Source: Hemerocallis citrina (lineage: Eukaryota; Streptophyta; Magnoliopsida; Asparagales; Asphodelaceae). From it: a stretch of 64,000 bases of DNA. Shown piece after piece: positions 33,542-45,300 of the stretch (within the stretch, counting starts at the first letter, position 1; each line of letters begins with the position of its first letter). Under the pieces are notes generated by a model. The model searched no databases. It was not told where the DNA came from and saw only the letters and a list, made by a program, of their open reading frames with translations. Location of the stretch: the NCBI GenBank assembly GCA_017893485.1, contig CM030360.1:9350597-9414596 (forward strand). Direction: 5' to 3'. Both the position numbers and the translations under genes were made by a program.

Positions 33542-34173
33542 GTAAGGGTGACAATTGGTTCGAACTCGATCCGAGCCCACCTAGGTCCGAAACGACAATT
33601 AGCGGGCGTGGGCTAGTAAATCTCAGTTCAGGCTGGGCTCGGGCTCGAGCCCAAGAGCTTAGGCCCGATGGGCCTGAATTAAATTTGTATATATGCATGT
33701 GTATATTTTTGTTTACATCATGTATATTTATATATAATTTTTTAAAAGAGAATATTCATGTAAATAAGTTAAAATGAGTGTTAAAGTTTATAAATAGAGA
33801 AATTATACCTTGTATATAAAATTAAATGAAATAGACCAATTAGATGTGAATTACTTGAAAATTTATAGCATCACAATTATTTGTTTTTTTTGGATCTTAT
33901 ATTATTTTTGATATAGTTTTATTTGATAGAAAGGTTATATATTAGAACATATATATGTAGTTCGGGCTAATCCTGAACCTATTTTTGGACCTAATTCGGG
34001 TTCGTACTTGGGCCTTATTTTTTAAGCCTGAAGAAAAATTGGGTTAGATTTGGACCTATATTTTTAACTTCAGACTACGGTCCGGACCTATATGAGGTCA
34101 CCTATATTTTCAACTTCGGCTTTGGACCTGGGCCTATATGTGTCCGGCCCAAATCCGGCCTGTTGCCAGCTCT
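33542..34173. mobile_element. hAT-like non-autonomous element with GGCCC/GGGCTC motifs
   Basis: 632 bp flanked by a perfect 8-bp duplication ATCCGTAA (33534-33541, 34174-34181). The ends, GTAAGGGTGACAATTGG and TGTTGCCAGCTCT, are weakly inverted. The terminal regions are dense in GGGCTCGGGCTCG, GGACCTA and GGCCC words; the middle is AT-rich. Same design as the element at 8661-9142. No transposase. Confidence 0.68.
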
Positions 34174-34181
34174 ATCCGTAA

Positions 34182-34542
34182 GGTAAGCTGTCACAAATTT
34201 AGGCTCTTACAAAGAACAACTTAATAAGATGTACAGTAGGTTAATGAATTCTTTATAAGAGGGACAGAAGCAAGTTGCCACTAATTTAATCACAATCTAA
34301 ATGTATCATGCTTTCTCATCCATGGGCCAATTTGCCAACTTGACAATTTTCAGTGACTCCTCTCAATAATTGATCTTATTATTGGCCTTGGTGATGATAG
34401 AGCACCTTTTTTGGGGGGGCGGCTATGCTAGAAGAAGGATGATATAACACTTGTAGACAATGTAATTTGCATTCCATTTTTAACCCAAAAATTCAGATTC
34501 CATTATTTAGAGTCAGGTATTCTCTTTTTCGAGAGAGAGGTA
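34182..34542. other. unassigned AT-rich DNA
   Basis: No open frame or repeat that I can support. Confidence 0.3.
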
Positions 34543-34799
34543 TCTCTACTATTTTAATGAGAGAGTTGAGATTATAAACAAACAAATTTTAATTTTGTAA
34601 CTAAGCAAATCTGTGTAATATATATCCAGATTAAAATTAATTAATAGAAACATTTATAGACAAACAAATTCGTGTGTTGTCCGTGCATATCTAATTTAAT
34701 ATAAAGGAAGTATTAGATTAAACGCTAGACTACATTGAAGTTTTTACTATTAATAAAAATATATTTATTAAGACTTGCATCGCACGTGGAAATTACTAG
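34543..34799 (+). mobile_element. non-autonomous Helitron, copy b
   Basis: Starts TCTCTACTATTTTAATGAGA and ends in a GCATCGCACGTG hairpin region followed by CTAG, between host A and T. 257 bp. Belongs with the elements at 5147, 46783-47410 and 47543. 34801-35008 holds nothing recognisable. Confidence 0.68.
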
Positions 34800-35008
34800 T
34801 TATAAAAATTAGACTGAACCGGTGACAATGTTCAATCAGATTTAAACTCCAAATCGGACAAGTTTAGCAACAGAAAAAAGACAAAAAAATGTTGAGCCGA
34901 TTCAAATTACCTTACTCATTTGATAATTCACTTCAATTTCATTAGTTAATTTGTCTAGTTACTGATGCAGGATGTGCTTAGAAAATGAAACTACGAATAA
35001 TTTGATTA

Positions 35009-35204
35009 CAGGGCCGGCCCCACTGTATAGGCGGGTAAGGTGGCTGCCTTGGACCTCCGCAGATTTTGCGATTTTAGGGGTCCCCAATTTTAAATTTTCT
35101 TTGTAAATATAGATACGTATTTCACACGTAAAAAAAATATATATGGGGCAGGGGGCCCTTTCGAGAAGTTTACCTCGGGCCCCCGAAATTCAGGGCCGGC
35201 CCTG
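35009..35204. mobile_element. hAT MITE, CAGGGCCGGCCC family, copy a
   Basis: 196 bp with perfect terminal inverted repeats CAGGGCCGGCCC/GGGCCGGCCCTG and a perfect 8-bp TSD TTTGATTA (35001-35008 and 35205-35212). Copy b lies at 59186-59389. Confidence 0.93.
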
Positions 35205-35212
35205 TTTGATTA

Positions 35213-35477
35213 ATTATGGTTTATGCGAATAGGGTTACACAAGATACTATAAAAACAAATCTTTTAGGCCAACAATTTAGAGAGCCACAACATAAATTAC
35301 TCAACATGACTCTTTATCACAAAATTATTTATACTAATGAAATTATTAGAAACTTTCTAACCACAAAGAATTCAATGCATGAAAATATTTCTTCTGGCGG
35401 CGAATACATTATGAATGTTTGGTTTTTGTCTCCATCAGTTAGCCATTTAGCCCCACCCCTCCCCATGTTACCCACCT
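35213..35477. other. unassigned DNA at the truncated edge of Tat-like element 2
   Basis: A 105-codon plus-strand frame (35216-35530) runs from AT-rich DNA into the tandem array and shows no domain. The junction to the array near 35478 marks the 5' truncation point of element 2. Confidence 0.3.
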
Positions 35478-35822
35478 ACCTACCTACGAGGGATTTCTCA
35501 ATTCCTCAAGTTTTCGCCGCTCGGCTTTGACTTTAACCATCTACGAGGGATTTCTCAATCACTCACGTCCTCGCCGCTCGGTATGGACTTCGACCACCTA
35601 CGAGGGATTTCTCAATACTTCAAGTTCTCGCCGTTCGGCATGGACTTCGACCACCTACGAGGAATTTCTCAATTCCTCAAGTTCTCGCCGCTCGGCTTGG
35701 ACTTCGACCACCTACGAGGGATTTCTCAATCCCTCACGTCATTGCCGATCGCTATGGACATCGATCACCTACGAGGAATTTTTCAATCCCTCACGTCCTC
35801 TCTGCTCGGCATGGACTTCAAC
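35478..35822 (+). repeat. 57-bp tandem array, left part
   Basis: TTCGACCACCTACGAGGGAT recurs every 57 bp (about 35589, 35646, 35703, 35760). The unit is a multiple of three, so it stays open in frame (19-residue periodic peptide), but there is no start context or domain. Continues after the solo LTR at 39345-39690, where units are more diverged and mixed with CTCGGACCTCGGCTACTAAC words. Confidence 0.88.
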
Positions 35823-38800
35823 TGTAACACCCCGCAAAATTGAGTTATGATAATTTTACCACGGGTACTACGCACATATATTTTGTACTGTTACGAGTAA
35901 TATCCGTAACGTATTTTAATATAAATATCCTAAGTATTTTTGTATTTCGGTTAATTATATATTTTTTGTTATCTCAAAATTCATTTTTATTCTACTTTGA
36001 GCCGACTCAAACATTTATTTTAAATTTTTTTACATGTATTGCACGTGTTTCAATACATGTGTTGATTACGTATATTTTATCGTTACGTATAATATTATAA
36101 AATTTTCTACGTGTTCAATTATTTATTTTATAACTTATTCAAATTCGTTTCATAAATTGAAATTTATTTTCTCCTATTTTGACTCAAATATATTTTTATA
36201 CGTGAGATGCACGTGTTTGCAGTGCACGTGTTGGTTCCTAAAATTTTCTTGAGTCATGAATATTTTTCTTCTCATTTTTCTAGTCACAATTATGTGATTT
36301 GTTTTAATTAAAATTTACTATGCCTAAATCCATTTTTGTAGCCCACTAAAACTAATTACAAATTTAAAGCTCATGATTATTTTGTGTGCACTTAAGTGTA
36401 CATTTAATCTAGTTAGATTGGTACACTTTGCCATGTGTAACACATACACATAACTTAATAAACACTAATAATAAAATTTGTATGAAATTAGTATGCACTT
36501 TTGATACACGTGTACGTGCCTTGTGCACACTAGAGAATGGCCGACCTACACTTGAGTGGAGAGAGTGGGAGAGAGTATGGAGAAGTGAGGAATTATTTTG
36601 GGAAGTGGGGAGTCATTTTGACCACTAATTCTTCCTATAAATAGATCACCCATTTTGTCATGAAAACACAAGAACCAAAAGAGAAAGAAAGAGGATGCTT
36701 GCGGGTTGGAGCTAGGAGGAAGGCCGGCCATCTTTTGGGGAAGCTTTGGAGCAATTTTTGAGGGGTTCTACTATTAAGAATTTTACATTTGAGGTGGGTG
36801 TCTCTTTAATTTCTAATTTAGTTATTTTTATGCATGAAATTATTATATAATTGTCTTGTGTAGTGTACAATATGATTGGTAAATTAATTTGGGAATGAAT
36901 GCATGCTAGACTAGATTAATAGATGAAAATACAACGTAGAAATTGATTTGTCATGTTTCTAAAATAAATGTGCATAAGATTTCTTGTGTGTTAATATCAT
37001 GCATATTTGCTCATGTATGTTAATGCATAAATGTTGATTCATATTAGATTTTGCTACACCATGATTAAGTTGTATGTGTAAAATTGAAAATGCATAGCAA
37101 TATGCAAAATTTAGTTATTTATGGCATGTAGATTGCATGTAGATTGGGGGTATGAGTATTTCCTTAACTCTATAATAAGTGGTAAGGCAATTCATACTAA
37201 TTTTATAATTTTATAACAAATTTTAGTCTAAATTGAATCAATAAGGAACATGAATGCAAAAGTAGAAGATTGCACTGTTTAAATCAATTTGAATATTTTT
37301 TAGTTAAAACATTAGTAAATGAAAGGAAATTTTCGTTCTGGAAATTTTAGAGTTGAGGTGTATAGTAATGATCCTGAAAATAATGAAGAAGAAGAAAATT
37401 TGAAGTTATATGATTAGATCAAAAATAACCGAGAAACAGAGAGTGGGTATAAAAATAATTTAATACACTTATAGTCAGAATCGACGGTTGGCTTCTTGGT
37501 CAGCGCATGAGCGTGGGGGTGTTTGGCGCCTTTAGTGGGTGTTCGGATTCAAGTCTCGAGAGGCTCTTTTCCTTTTAAAATTGATTTTTTCAGAATAACC
37601 GTAGAGTGAATATAGGAACAATTGAAGCAAGTTTTCTTCACCAACTGTAAATTGGCAAGTTGGTTACTGGGTGCATTTGGGTTGCGGTTTTGGCTGTTGT
37701 GCGGTCCGGGGTTCGAACCCGGCTATGCACATTATGTTTTTATTTTATTTTAATGACTTTTTCCATGTTTCAAAAATTGGGAAATATTGTAGAAATACTT
37801 TAAAATATTATTAAAACCTTGGAAAATAATTCTACACTACTATAAGCTATATATTGGAGATAAAATGAATAGCAATTGATTGAAATAAGAGATATCTTAT
37901 TTTGAACTAGAATTATATTATGAAATTTAAAATATGAATTAAGTAGAAAATTTAGGATTGAGTTGAACATAAAAATATGAGTTTTGAGACTAAATAAATA
38001 CTAATTTACATATTGATTAGGAAGATGTATTTTAAAGGTTTTATCTTTTGGATTAAACTCGGTCTAAAGTTAATTTGAGTTCGTTGGAGAATAAAATGGG
38101 AAGTTGAATATTATATTGTTTAGAAAAAGAATCTATCGAATGTAATTACAATTTCATTGAGAATTCTATTAAAAAGAGGTGAATAAACCATTTATTTTTA
38201 CAAAAAGAATCTTGATTTGAAATGTTGGATAAGACTATGAAACTAGTTATACAAATAACTGAGTTGTGTGAATAAAAGAATAATTGGATATGTGAATGAA
38301 TGAAATGTCAAAATATGCATAAAGAGAGTATGGATAACCCATGATGTTGTGAACACGAATTATGTTGTGTTGAGAGGCTATGTGAGACCCAGGTACCAGC
38401 AAAGTGATGAAAATGATTATTGAAATTTGAGTAGTGGCCAAGATGGGTTATCGTTCTCAGTATATTGTTTAAGTCCGGTAGGAAGGTAAGATAGCTCTAG
38501 GTGGTATTATTATTCATGTTTGAACTTAAGGGTAGGCACTAGAAGAAGATGTGATGAAACCTGGGCAAACGTAAGTAAGGTATTTCTATATAGTCGGACA
38601 GTATACTTCAGGACTGTGATGTAGAACGAGACAAGCCTCAATTAAATCCAGGATTATGAATGATCGGACGGTGTACTCCGGGATCATGAATAGTTGGGTG
38701 GATGGGAGGCGGATCTCTGATATTCTAGGGCTAGAGCCGCACTTGCAGAGTGTCCACATGAAGTGAATTCTGTATAGTCAGACGGTGTACTCCGGGGCTG

Positions 38801-39344
38801 GAATTCATATTTGTGGGATGTCTGAACCTTGTTTTGTTACCGAGTATGATTTTTCATAACGAGGAATTGAACCCTATAACGTGGAGTACTTAAGGTCTTG
38901 CCCTCGGACCTATGTAGTATGAGATGCATAGAATCCGAACAAGTATGCATTAGTGCCATCATAGTGTAATATCTGCATTAGGTATTAAGTCATATCATAC
39001 ACTGACAGGACTAGGATAGTCAATTTTCCTGTTTGCATTCAAGTTTGTGTTTGCTAAATTAAAGAATCGTTGTATTATAGCATTGTATGCAACTGACGTG
39101 CCCACAGCTTCCTAGTTGCAGGATTAAACTTGGCATGACTTGAAGTCACTATGATGAGTTGTTACAAGATTGAATATTTTTTTTATCATTGTGGATTATA
39201 TTGTAATCCTTTAATTCCGCTGTGCTGTTGTAAAGAATATGTTGTAAATAAAAAGTTTTAAATTCCTTATAATTTGTATGAATTTGAAGTAAAAGATCAT
39301 GTATTTGCTAAGAATTACCCGTGTTTGGAATTCAGGGCGTTACA
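35823..39344 (+). mobile_element. solo LTR 2, 3.5 kb
   Basis: TGTAACACCCCGC at 35823 to GGGCGTTACA at 39344, flanked by TCAAC (left) and TCGAC (right), a 5-bp TSD with one mismatch, inside the 57-bp array. AATAAA at 39247 fits a plus-strand LTR. No internal domain and no second terminal copy. Contains direct repeats around TCGGACGGTGTACTCCGGG at 38580-38810 and two tRNA-like boxes (37480-37735). The 183- to 190-base frames in it are not supported as genes. Confidence 0.78.
37480..37735 (+). other. two tRNA-like segments inside solo LTR 2
   Basis: 37490-37555 has TTGGTCAGCGCATGAG followed by GGATTCAAGTC; 37660-37728 has AGTTGGTTACTGGG followed by GGGGTTCGAACCCGG. These resemble tRNA A and B boxes at near-normal spacing, about 170 bp apart. 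Neither folds into a complete cloverleaf by eye, so they are tRNA-like or pol III-like relics. Confidence 0.4.
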
Positions 39345-39690
39345 TCGACCACCTACGAGGGATTTCTCAATCCCTCCGTCCTAGCCTTTCGGCTCGGACC
39401 TCGGCTACTAACATCCTAGCCCCTCGACTCGGACCTCGGTTACTAACGTTCTCACCCCTCGGCATGGACTTCGACCACCTATAAGGGATTCTTCAATCCC
39501 TCAAGTCCTAGCCTCTCAGCTCGGACCTCGGCTACTAACGTCCTAGCCTCTCGGCTCGGACCTTGGCTACTAACGTCCTCGCCCCCCGACATGGACTTCA
39601 ACCACCTATAAGGGATTCTTCACTCCCTCAAGACCTAGCCCCTCGGCTCAGACCTCAGCAACTAACGTCCTCGCCCCTCGGTGGGAACTT
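39345..39690 (+). repeat. 57-bp tandem array, right part (diverged)
   Basis: Continuation after solo LTR 2, with GACCACCTA(C/T)(G/A)AGGGATT units at about 39350, 39472 and 39599 and an interspersed second motif (CTCGGACCTCGGCTACTAAC). Confidence 0.75.
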
Positions 39691-39699
39691 CAACTCACT

Positions 39700-40070
39700 G
39701 CTTACCCAAAGTTTAAGTTTGATTTACGGTCCTCTCCCACAGCGAGGACCACCGAGCCACACACACTGAGCTGACCCCCTTTCACCCGCTGATAGCTAAG
39801 GGTAAAGTATCCTTCATCATCGCTACTAATTGTCAGTAGGTGGTAGGAGGGCCACTGGTCACAGGAGCCCTCAGACAAGATTTTCACTTTTGACTCTCTC
39901 CTACGGCAAGTGCCTCGAGCCCCGCACTTCGAGTTGACCCCCCTTTCACCCGCTGGTAACTAGGGATAAAATAGCATTCATCACTGTTACCCCTAACTGT
40001 CAGAGGGTGGTAGAAGAGCCACCAGTGACGAGAGCTCGCAGTGGAGTAAGGAATGAAATGATGGAGGGGG
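39700..40070 (+). repeat. two imperfect repeats of about 180 bp
   Basis: Each runs CTCCCAC/CTCCTACGGC, then GAGTTGACCCCC or GAGCTGACCCCC, TTTCACCCGCTG, CTGTCAG and GGTGGTAG to GAGCC. The copies start at about 39730 and 39895. 40071-40367 has no gene apart from a G12 run at about 40062. Confidence 0.65.
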
Positions 40071-40367
40071 GGGGGTAAGAGTTATATGGCCCTCAGGAGA
40101 TGAGCATGGGAGGTCGAAATATCTTATATGCATTTATGACATTGGAAGACGAAACGTCCTCCATTGCCAGGCATTCAGGATCCCTCAATCTCCAGTCCTT
40201 GCCCCTTGGTTCGAGCTTTCCCCTTGACCCGGACGTCAAAGACCCATCCTCGGAGTTCGGATATATGCGCACGGCAAAAGAACCCACAAAAGACTGATGC
40301 AATCATATTCTCTCATTACTATTCCAACTAAAGAAAGTGCATCGTTACAAAGAGAGACTTTATTACA

Positions 40368-40934
40368 TCATTCACAATCGGCATAGGGTTCCTGTATCGG
40401 AGCCACAGGGTTGATACAAACAAGTTCAAGGCCAGCCGAGCGAATTGGGTCCTCCACAGGATCGCCCAGAGCCGCCAAGGTAGACACACTAGCGATCGAG
40501 CTCTGTGCATTACATGGCCTCACTTGCCCGATTCTCGGGGTTGGCAACGAGGCTCTGGCAGAAGGGCAGGCACTTCCGTAAGAAACGGATCGTGATCCTG
40601 ACATTCCGAGCATTATCTTGTACTGTTGTACCTCTAAATCCTTCTCTACAATAACCTCATGAAGAAAAGACTCAGACGACGGCCACCGAGCAGAAGTGCT
40701 GGCCATCGAGAACACAATCTCTGCACTTTTCAAGTCACGGTCGGCTATCAGCGTCTTGAAACACGCCAGCTCCAAGCTAAGTCCCTTTGACTTATCCATG
40801 AATTATTGAACAGTCGTCTCTTGATCGCGAGTCTCTTTATGACACCGGGTTAGAGTGGACTCTAAGGCCAAGACCTTACCCCTAGGTCGCGCCATCTCAG
40901 CACGACCAGGGTCTACTCCCGAGGTGGCATCTAT
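40368..40934 (-). pseudogene. antisense coiled-coil exon of Tat-like element 2
   Basis: Counterpart of 22058-22972. It begins after an acceptor (CCTCTGTCAG, AG at 40936-40935), reads through DPGRAEMARP, is stopped by TAA at 40805-40803, then continues in frame from MDKSKGLSLELACFKTLIAD at 40799 to the stop at 40368. The central part is amphipathic and charged; the tail SSIASVSTLAALGDP resembles the serine/alanine-rich tail of the element 1 protein. AATAAA on the minus strand (40364-40359) overlaps the end of the frame. Function unknown; broken by the single stop. Confidence 0.5.
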
Positions 40935-41149
40935 CTGACAGAGGCAAACAGAGAAACATCATTTCGAGCCCTATATACTTGGCAAAAATTCAGAAATCTC
41001 ACATGAAAGATCACACCCAAAATTCCAAGTCAAAAGGTTCGACCCAAAAACTCTTTCAATTACTCAAAAATGCATTTACAAAGATGCGGTGGCCAGTCCA
41101 CGTTCGACAGCTACAAAAAGCAAAGAGAAAAGAGGAGGGAAAGAAAATA
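40935..41149 (-). other. intron/upstream region of the antisense exon
   Basis: Corresponds to 22973-23170 of element 1. The shared landmark is GCGGTGGCCAGTCC at 41087 (element 1: 23148). Beyond it the two elements diverge completely. Confidence 0.45.
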
Positions 41150-42175
41150 ACAAATGCATTCGGCATGGATCTCAAGCAGACACCTAGCATTTCCACGAAA
41201 TTGCTTCAAAAGTAAAGCCACCTCGATCGATACTCGGCATGGATCTCGAGCAGGCACCTAGCATTTTCACAAAGTTGCCTCCAAAGCCAGGCCACCTGGC
41301 TTGATGCTCGGCATGGATCTCAAGAAGGCACCCAATATTTCCACAAAATTGCCTCAAATGCAAGACCACCTGGCTCGATGCTCGGCATGGATCTCGAGAA
41401 GGCACTTAGCATTTTCAAAAATTTCCTCAAAAGCAAGGCTACCTGGATCGATGCTCGGTATGGATCTCGAGCAGGCACCCAACATTTCCACAAAATTGCC
41501 TCCAAAGCAAGTCCACTTGGCTCGACGCTTGGCATGGATCTCGAGCAGGCACCAAGCATTTCCACAAAATTGGCTCAAAAGCAAGGCACCTGGCTCGATG
41601 CTTGGCATGGATCTCGAGCAGGCACCCAGCATTTCCACAAAATTGCCTCAAAAGTAAGGCCACCTGGCTCGATGCTCGGTATGAATCTCGAGCAGGCACC
41701 CAGCATTTCCACAAAATTGCCTCAAAAGCAAGGCCACCTGGCACGACGCTCGGCATGGATCTCGAGCAGGCACCCAGCATTTCCATAAAATTGCCACAAA
41801 AGCAAGGTCACCTGGATCGACGCTCGGTATGGATCTCGAGCAGGCACCCAACATTTTCACAAAATTGCCTCCAAAGCAAGGCCACCGGGTTCGGTGCTCG
41901 GCATAGATCTCGAGCAGACACCCAACATTTTCACAAAATTGCCTCAAGAGCAAGGCCACCTAACTCGACGCTCGGCATGGATCTCGAGTAGGCACCTAGA
42001 ATTTTCACAAAATTGCCTCTAAAGCTAGGCCACCTGGCTCGACGCTCGGCATGGATCTCGAGCAGGCACCCAACATTTCCACAAAATTGCCTAAAAAATA
42101 AGGGTACCTGGCTCGATGCTCGACATGGATCTCGAGCAGGCACCTAGAATTTCCACAAAATTGCCTTTATCGAGG
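41150..42175 (+). repeat. 74-bp tandem array, about 14 copies
   Basis: GGCATGGATCTCGAGCAGGC recurs at 73-75 bp steps (41162, 41236, 41310, 41384, 41457 and on). Units diverge by 5-15%. Long overlapping frames on both strands are a by-product. Confidence 0.93.
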
Positions 42176-42381
42176 CGCTCGGTGCCGACCCCAAGCTCGG
42201 AGCTCGGCATGAACCTCGAGCATCGATGCAGCTTTCTTTCACGAAATGCCTCTACCGAAGCGCCTGGCACCGAAGCCATGTTCAGAGCTCGACATGAACC
42301 TCGAGCATCGATGCAGCTTTCTCTTACGAAATGACTCTATCGATGCGCTCGGCACTGACCCCAAGCTCGGAGCTCGGCATG
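42176..42381 (+). repeat. 85-bp tandem array, left part
   Basis: CATGAACCTCGAGCATCGAT recurs at about 85-bp spacing (42209, 42294). Resumes at 45886-46000 beyond solo LTR 3. Confidence 0.85.
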
Positions 42382-45300
42382 TGTAACACCCCAGATTGTA
42401 TGATGCTTGTATATATATGTATGTATGTATATTGTCTGTATGCGTGCATATGATTGCAGTATTTTATTTGATTTTGCTATCGTGGTATGTGGTTAGGGTT
42501 GCGGGACGGTTCATGGGAGGATTGCTTTCTAAAAGATGCACGAGAACGAGAAGGACCGATACTAGTATAAACACTAGTTTTCGGTACGACGCCTATACAA
42601 ATATAACACTGTATGATACTACAGTGGATATATATTGTGTACGCTCGATAAACCTCTCGTCTCGCACTCTAAGGGACCCATTTAAAGTAAAATGGGCAGC
42701 CAACACAATCAACCATAAACCATGGGCTAAAGCCATGGTTTTGTTCAAAACCATCCTACTACCCTACCCTACCCCCCCAGGAATCCGGCCTACTTCTCCC
42801 CCCTCTTTCCTTCTTCATTTCTCCATCAAAAACCACTCTTTCCCACCTCCTTTGTTCTGGAATTTCAGAACTCCACCAAGAGAAAAAAAGAGAGGAAGAA
42901 GAGAGAGTGAAGAAGAAGACTCAAGGAAGGATTCTCAAGGGAAGTAGCTCAAGGAGATCAATTCCTCTACAGCAACTAAGGGTGGGGAGTTACTCTAAAC
43001 CCTTCTTTATGTCTCTTAATTGATATTCTTGTATGCATGTATGATGGGAAGTGCTAGGATGATTATCTAAGAAGTTGAAAGATGAAATTAGAAACTGGAA
43101 CTAGAAAACTTGTTCAGAATGCTATTTTGTAGATTTTTCCGAGAGCAAACCACAAGGAATTAGACCATACAATTTTCAGATATTGTTCCTATGTATGTGT
43201 AGATAATTCATGATTTATTTCGGATTTTTTCGTATAGGTTTGATATTTTAATAAAATTGAATGGTAGAATTGTGTCGTAAGGCAGAATCAGCAGTTGGTT
43301 AACAGGATGGCTGATGTTGTTGAAATTTTCCTAATTTATTGGAACATGTTCTTGATCTGAAATTTTTACCCTGTATTTCTACATGCATCTAGATTCTATA
43401 AACAAATCAGGAAAATGTTTGGATGAATTTATAGGCATGATAAAAATTGACCTTCAATCAGTAGCTGGAGTTGAACTGAAGAACATGATGACTTTCTGTG
43501 CTAAATTGAAATTGAGAGAACTCAGTGTATACTTAGAGTTTTGACATGAAAGCTTTTGCATATTGTTAACTATGATCTCTAGTTTCATCACTATATATTT
43601 TGTGTCATTTGGATAAGTATGGGATTTAATATGATTTTATTAGCATGCACCATGCTGGTTTCAGTCAATTTGGATACCCTGTAGAGATTAGATATTTGAG
43701 GCTCATTAAGAGCACAATTTGAGGAACTATTTTATCAGAGATTTGTAGTAGACACCAAGACCTTTCCAACAAGACCAATTTGAGGTGATTCCAGTAAAGG
43801 ATTGATTTACTGTGATTTTTGTAATACTGGACAGAGACCAAGAATGGATCTAAGTGCTCTGATTTAGGAAGTCCTAGTGTGTGACTTGGTACATTGGTGA
43901 GAGATGTGTATGTTAGGATGATTTATTGGTATATTTTGGACTCATGACCAACTAGAGAGTTTTTGAGGATACCCACACCCTTCTATAGAACTTGGGTTTG
44001 AAACATTCTGATAAGTGAGTAGCATTTTGTGCTACCTGTAAGGTGCAGCCCGTGTACAGGAAGTACACAGGCTGAGGCTTGAGAGACTATTTTGGGGATC
44101 TAGATGATTGAATTTGAGTTTATGATCAACTAGGAAATTATATCCTAGGATCTTACCTTTCCGGATTGGGCTCGTACACTCCAATCGGAGTTGTATCGAG
44201 GAAGTTGTGACCATTTTAAGATTCGGGCAGAAACCCGTTGATTGTCTAGCCCTTGGTTTTGACTAGGTATTGTGAGCACTTTTCTCTTGTGTACTATTAG
44301 AGTTGATGACTCTTGTCTAGGGATGGTTGATATCTGTTGTTTGTGTTGTTGACTCCCATAATGAATGCGTGAATCGAGTTAGTCACTAGGGTAAGGGATA
44401 CATTACACCTATCGACCCTAAGTTATAAACTTCCACCGAAGCGTAGGACATCCGAGCTGTGCCATTAATATGAGTTCATAGCCCGGGTCAGGGGTGAACA
44501 TACATTCACAGTCGGGATAGCGGCGAATGTAGGCCGTAATGCTGGACAATTCCAAGTCGGGGAAGAGGCGAACCGGATCGGTATTGCCAAGGCCAGAGGT
44601 CGATAAGCAAGTTTGGAAGCAATCTTATCTTTTACCCAAAGTGATTAGAGTAAGGCTGGGGTTAGAATGACATATTAAGGGGTTTGGAAAATTGCATTAG
44701 TCCTAGTAGACCATAGTCGGTGTTGTACCATCCAGTCGTAGGTATACATTTTCGGCACTCATGAATGAGTCCTCGGCTCTTATCTTGATATGTTAATTCC
44801 CAAAGTTTTGGCGGAGTAAGGTATGGGAGGCTAGGAGGATTTGACCTCCCGAGGCGCTCACGTCCCTATGCCCGTGGGTTTTGTTGTTAAGGTACGGGAG
44901 GCTAGGAGGATTTGACCTTCCGAGGCGCTCACGTCCCTATGCACGAGGGTTCTGTCATTCCCTTGGTGTATATATATAAGTTCATAACCCGATCAGGGGT
45001 GAACACACATGCGTCAGTCCATAGTTCGGGTTAGGGGTGGACATGGGGAATCACACGGTCTTGTGACCGGATTCAACGCGGTTTTCTGAAGAGATCCGTA
45101 CGCGGGTACCAAGTGGCAGCTACGACCACCACTTAGGCACTGCAGTGGCTGAACTAGACCGACCAACTGCAACCTCCTTGGACGACGGACAATCTATTGG
45201 GAACTGGTTGAGTACAAGAGTAGGATGCATGGCGAGGGTTCGAATTCCTGAATTGTGGAGAAAGACGGCTAGATTTGGGGGCGTATGTAGTATAGGATGC

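Noticed and set aside
37650..37735. Functional tRNA gene
   Set aside because: Only A- and B-box-like words; acceptor and anticodon arms do not pair by eye.
41184..42279. Long frames on both strands in the 74-bp array
   Set aside because: Simultaneous openness on both strands follows from repeat composition; no domain or start signal.
42396..42947. 183-codon frame starting just inside solo LTR 3
   Set aside because: Lies wholly within an LTR bounded by a perfect TSD; no domain, and codon content is non-protein-like.
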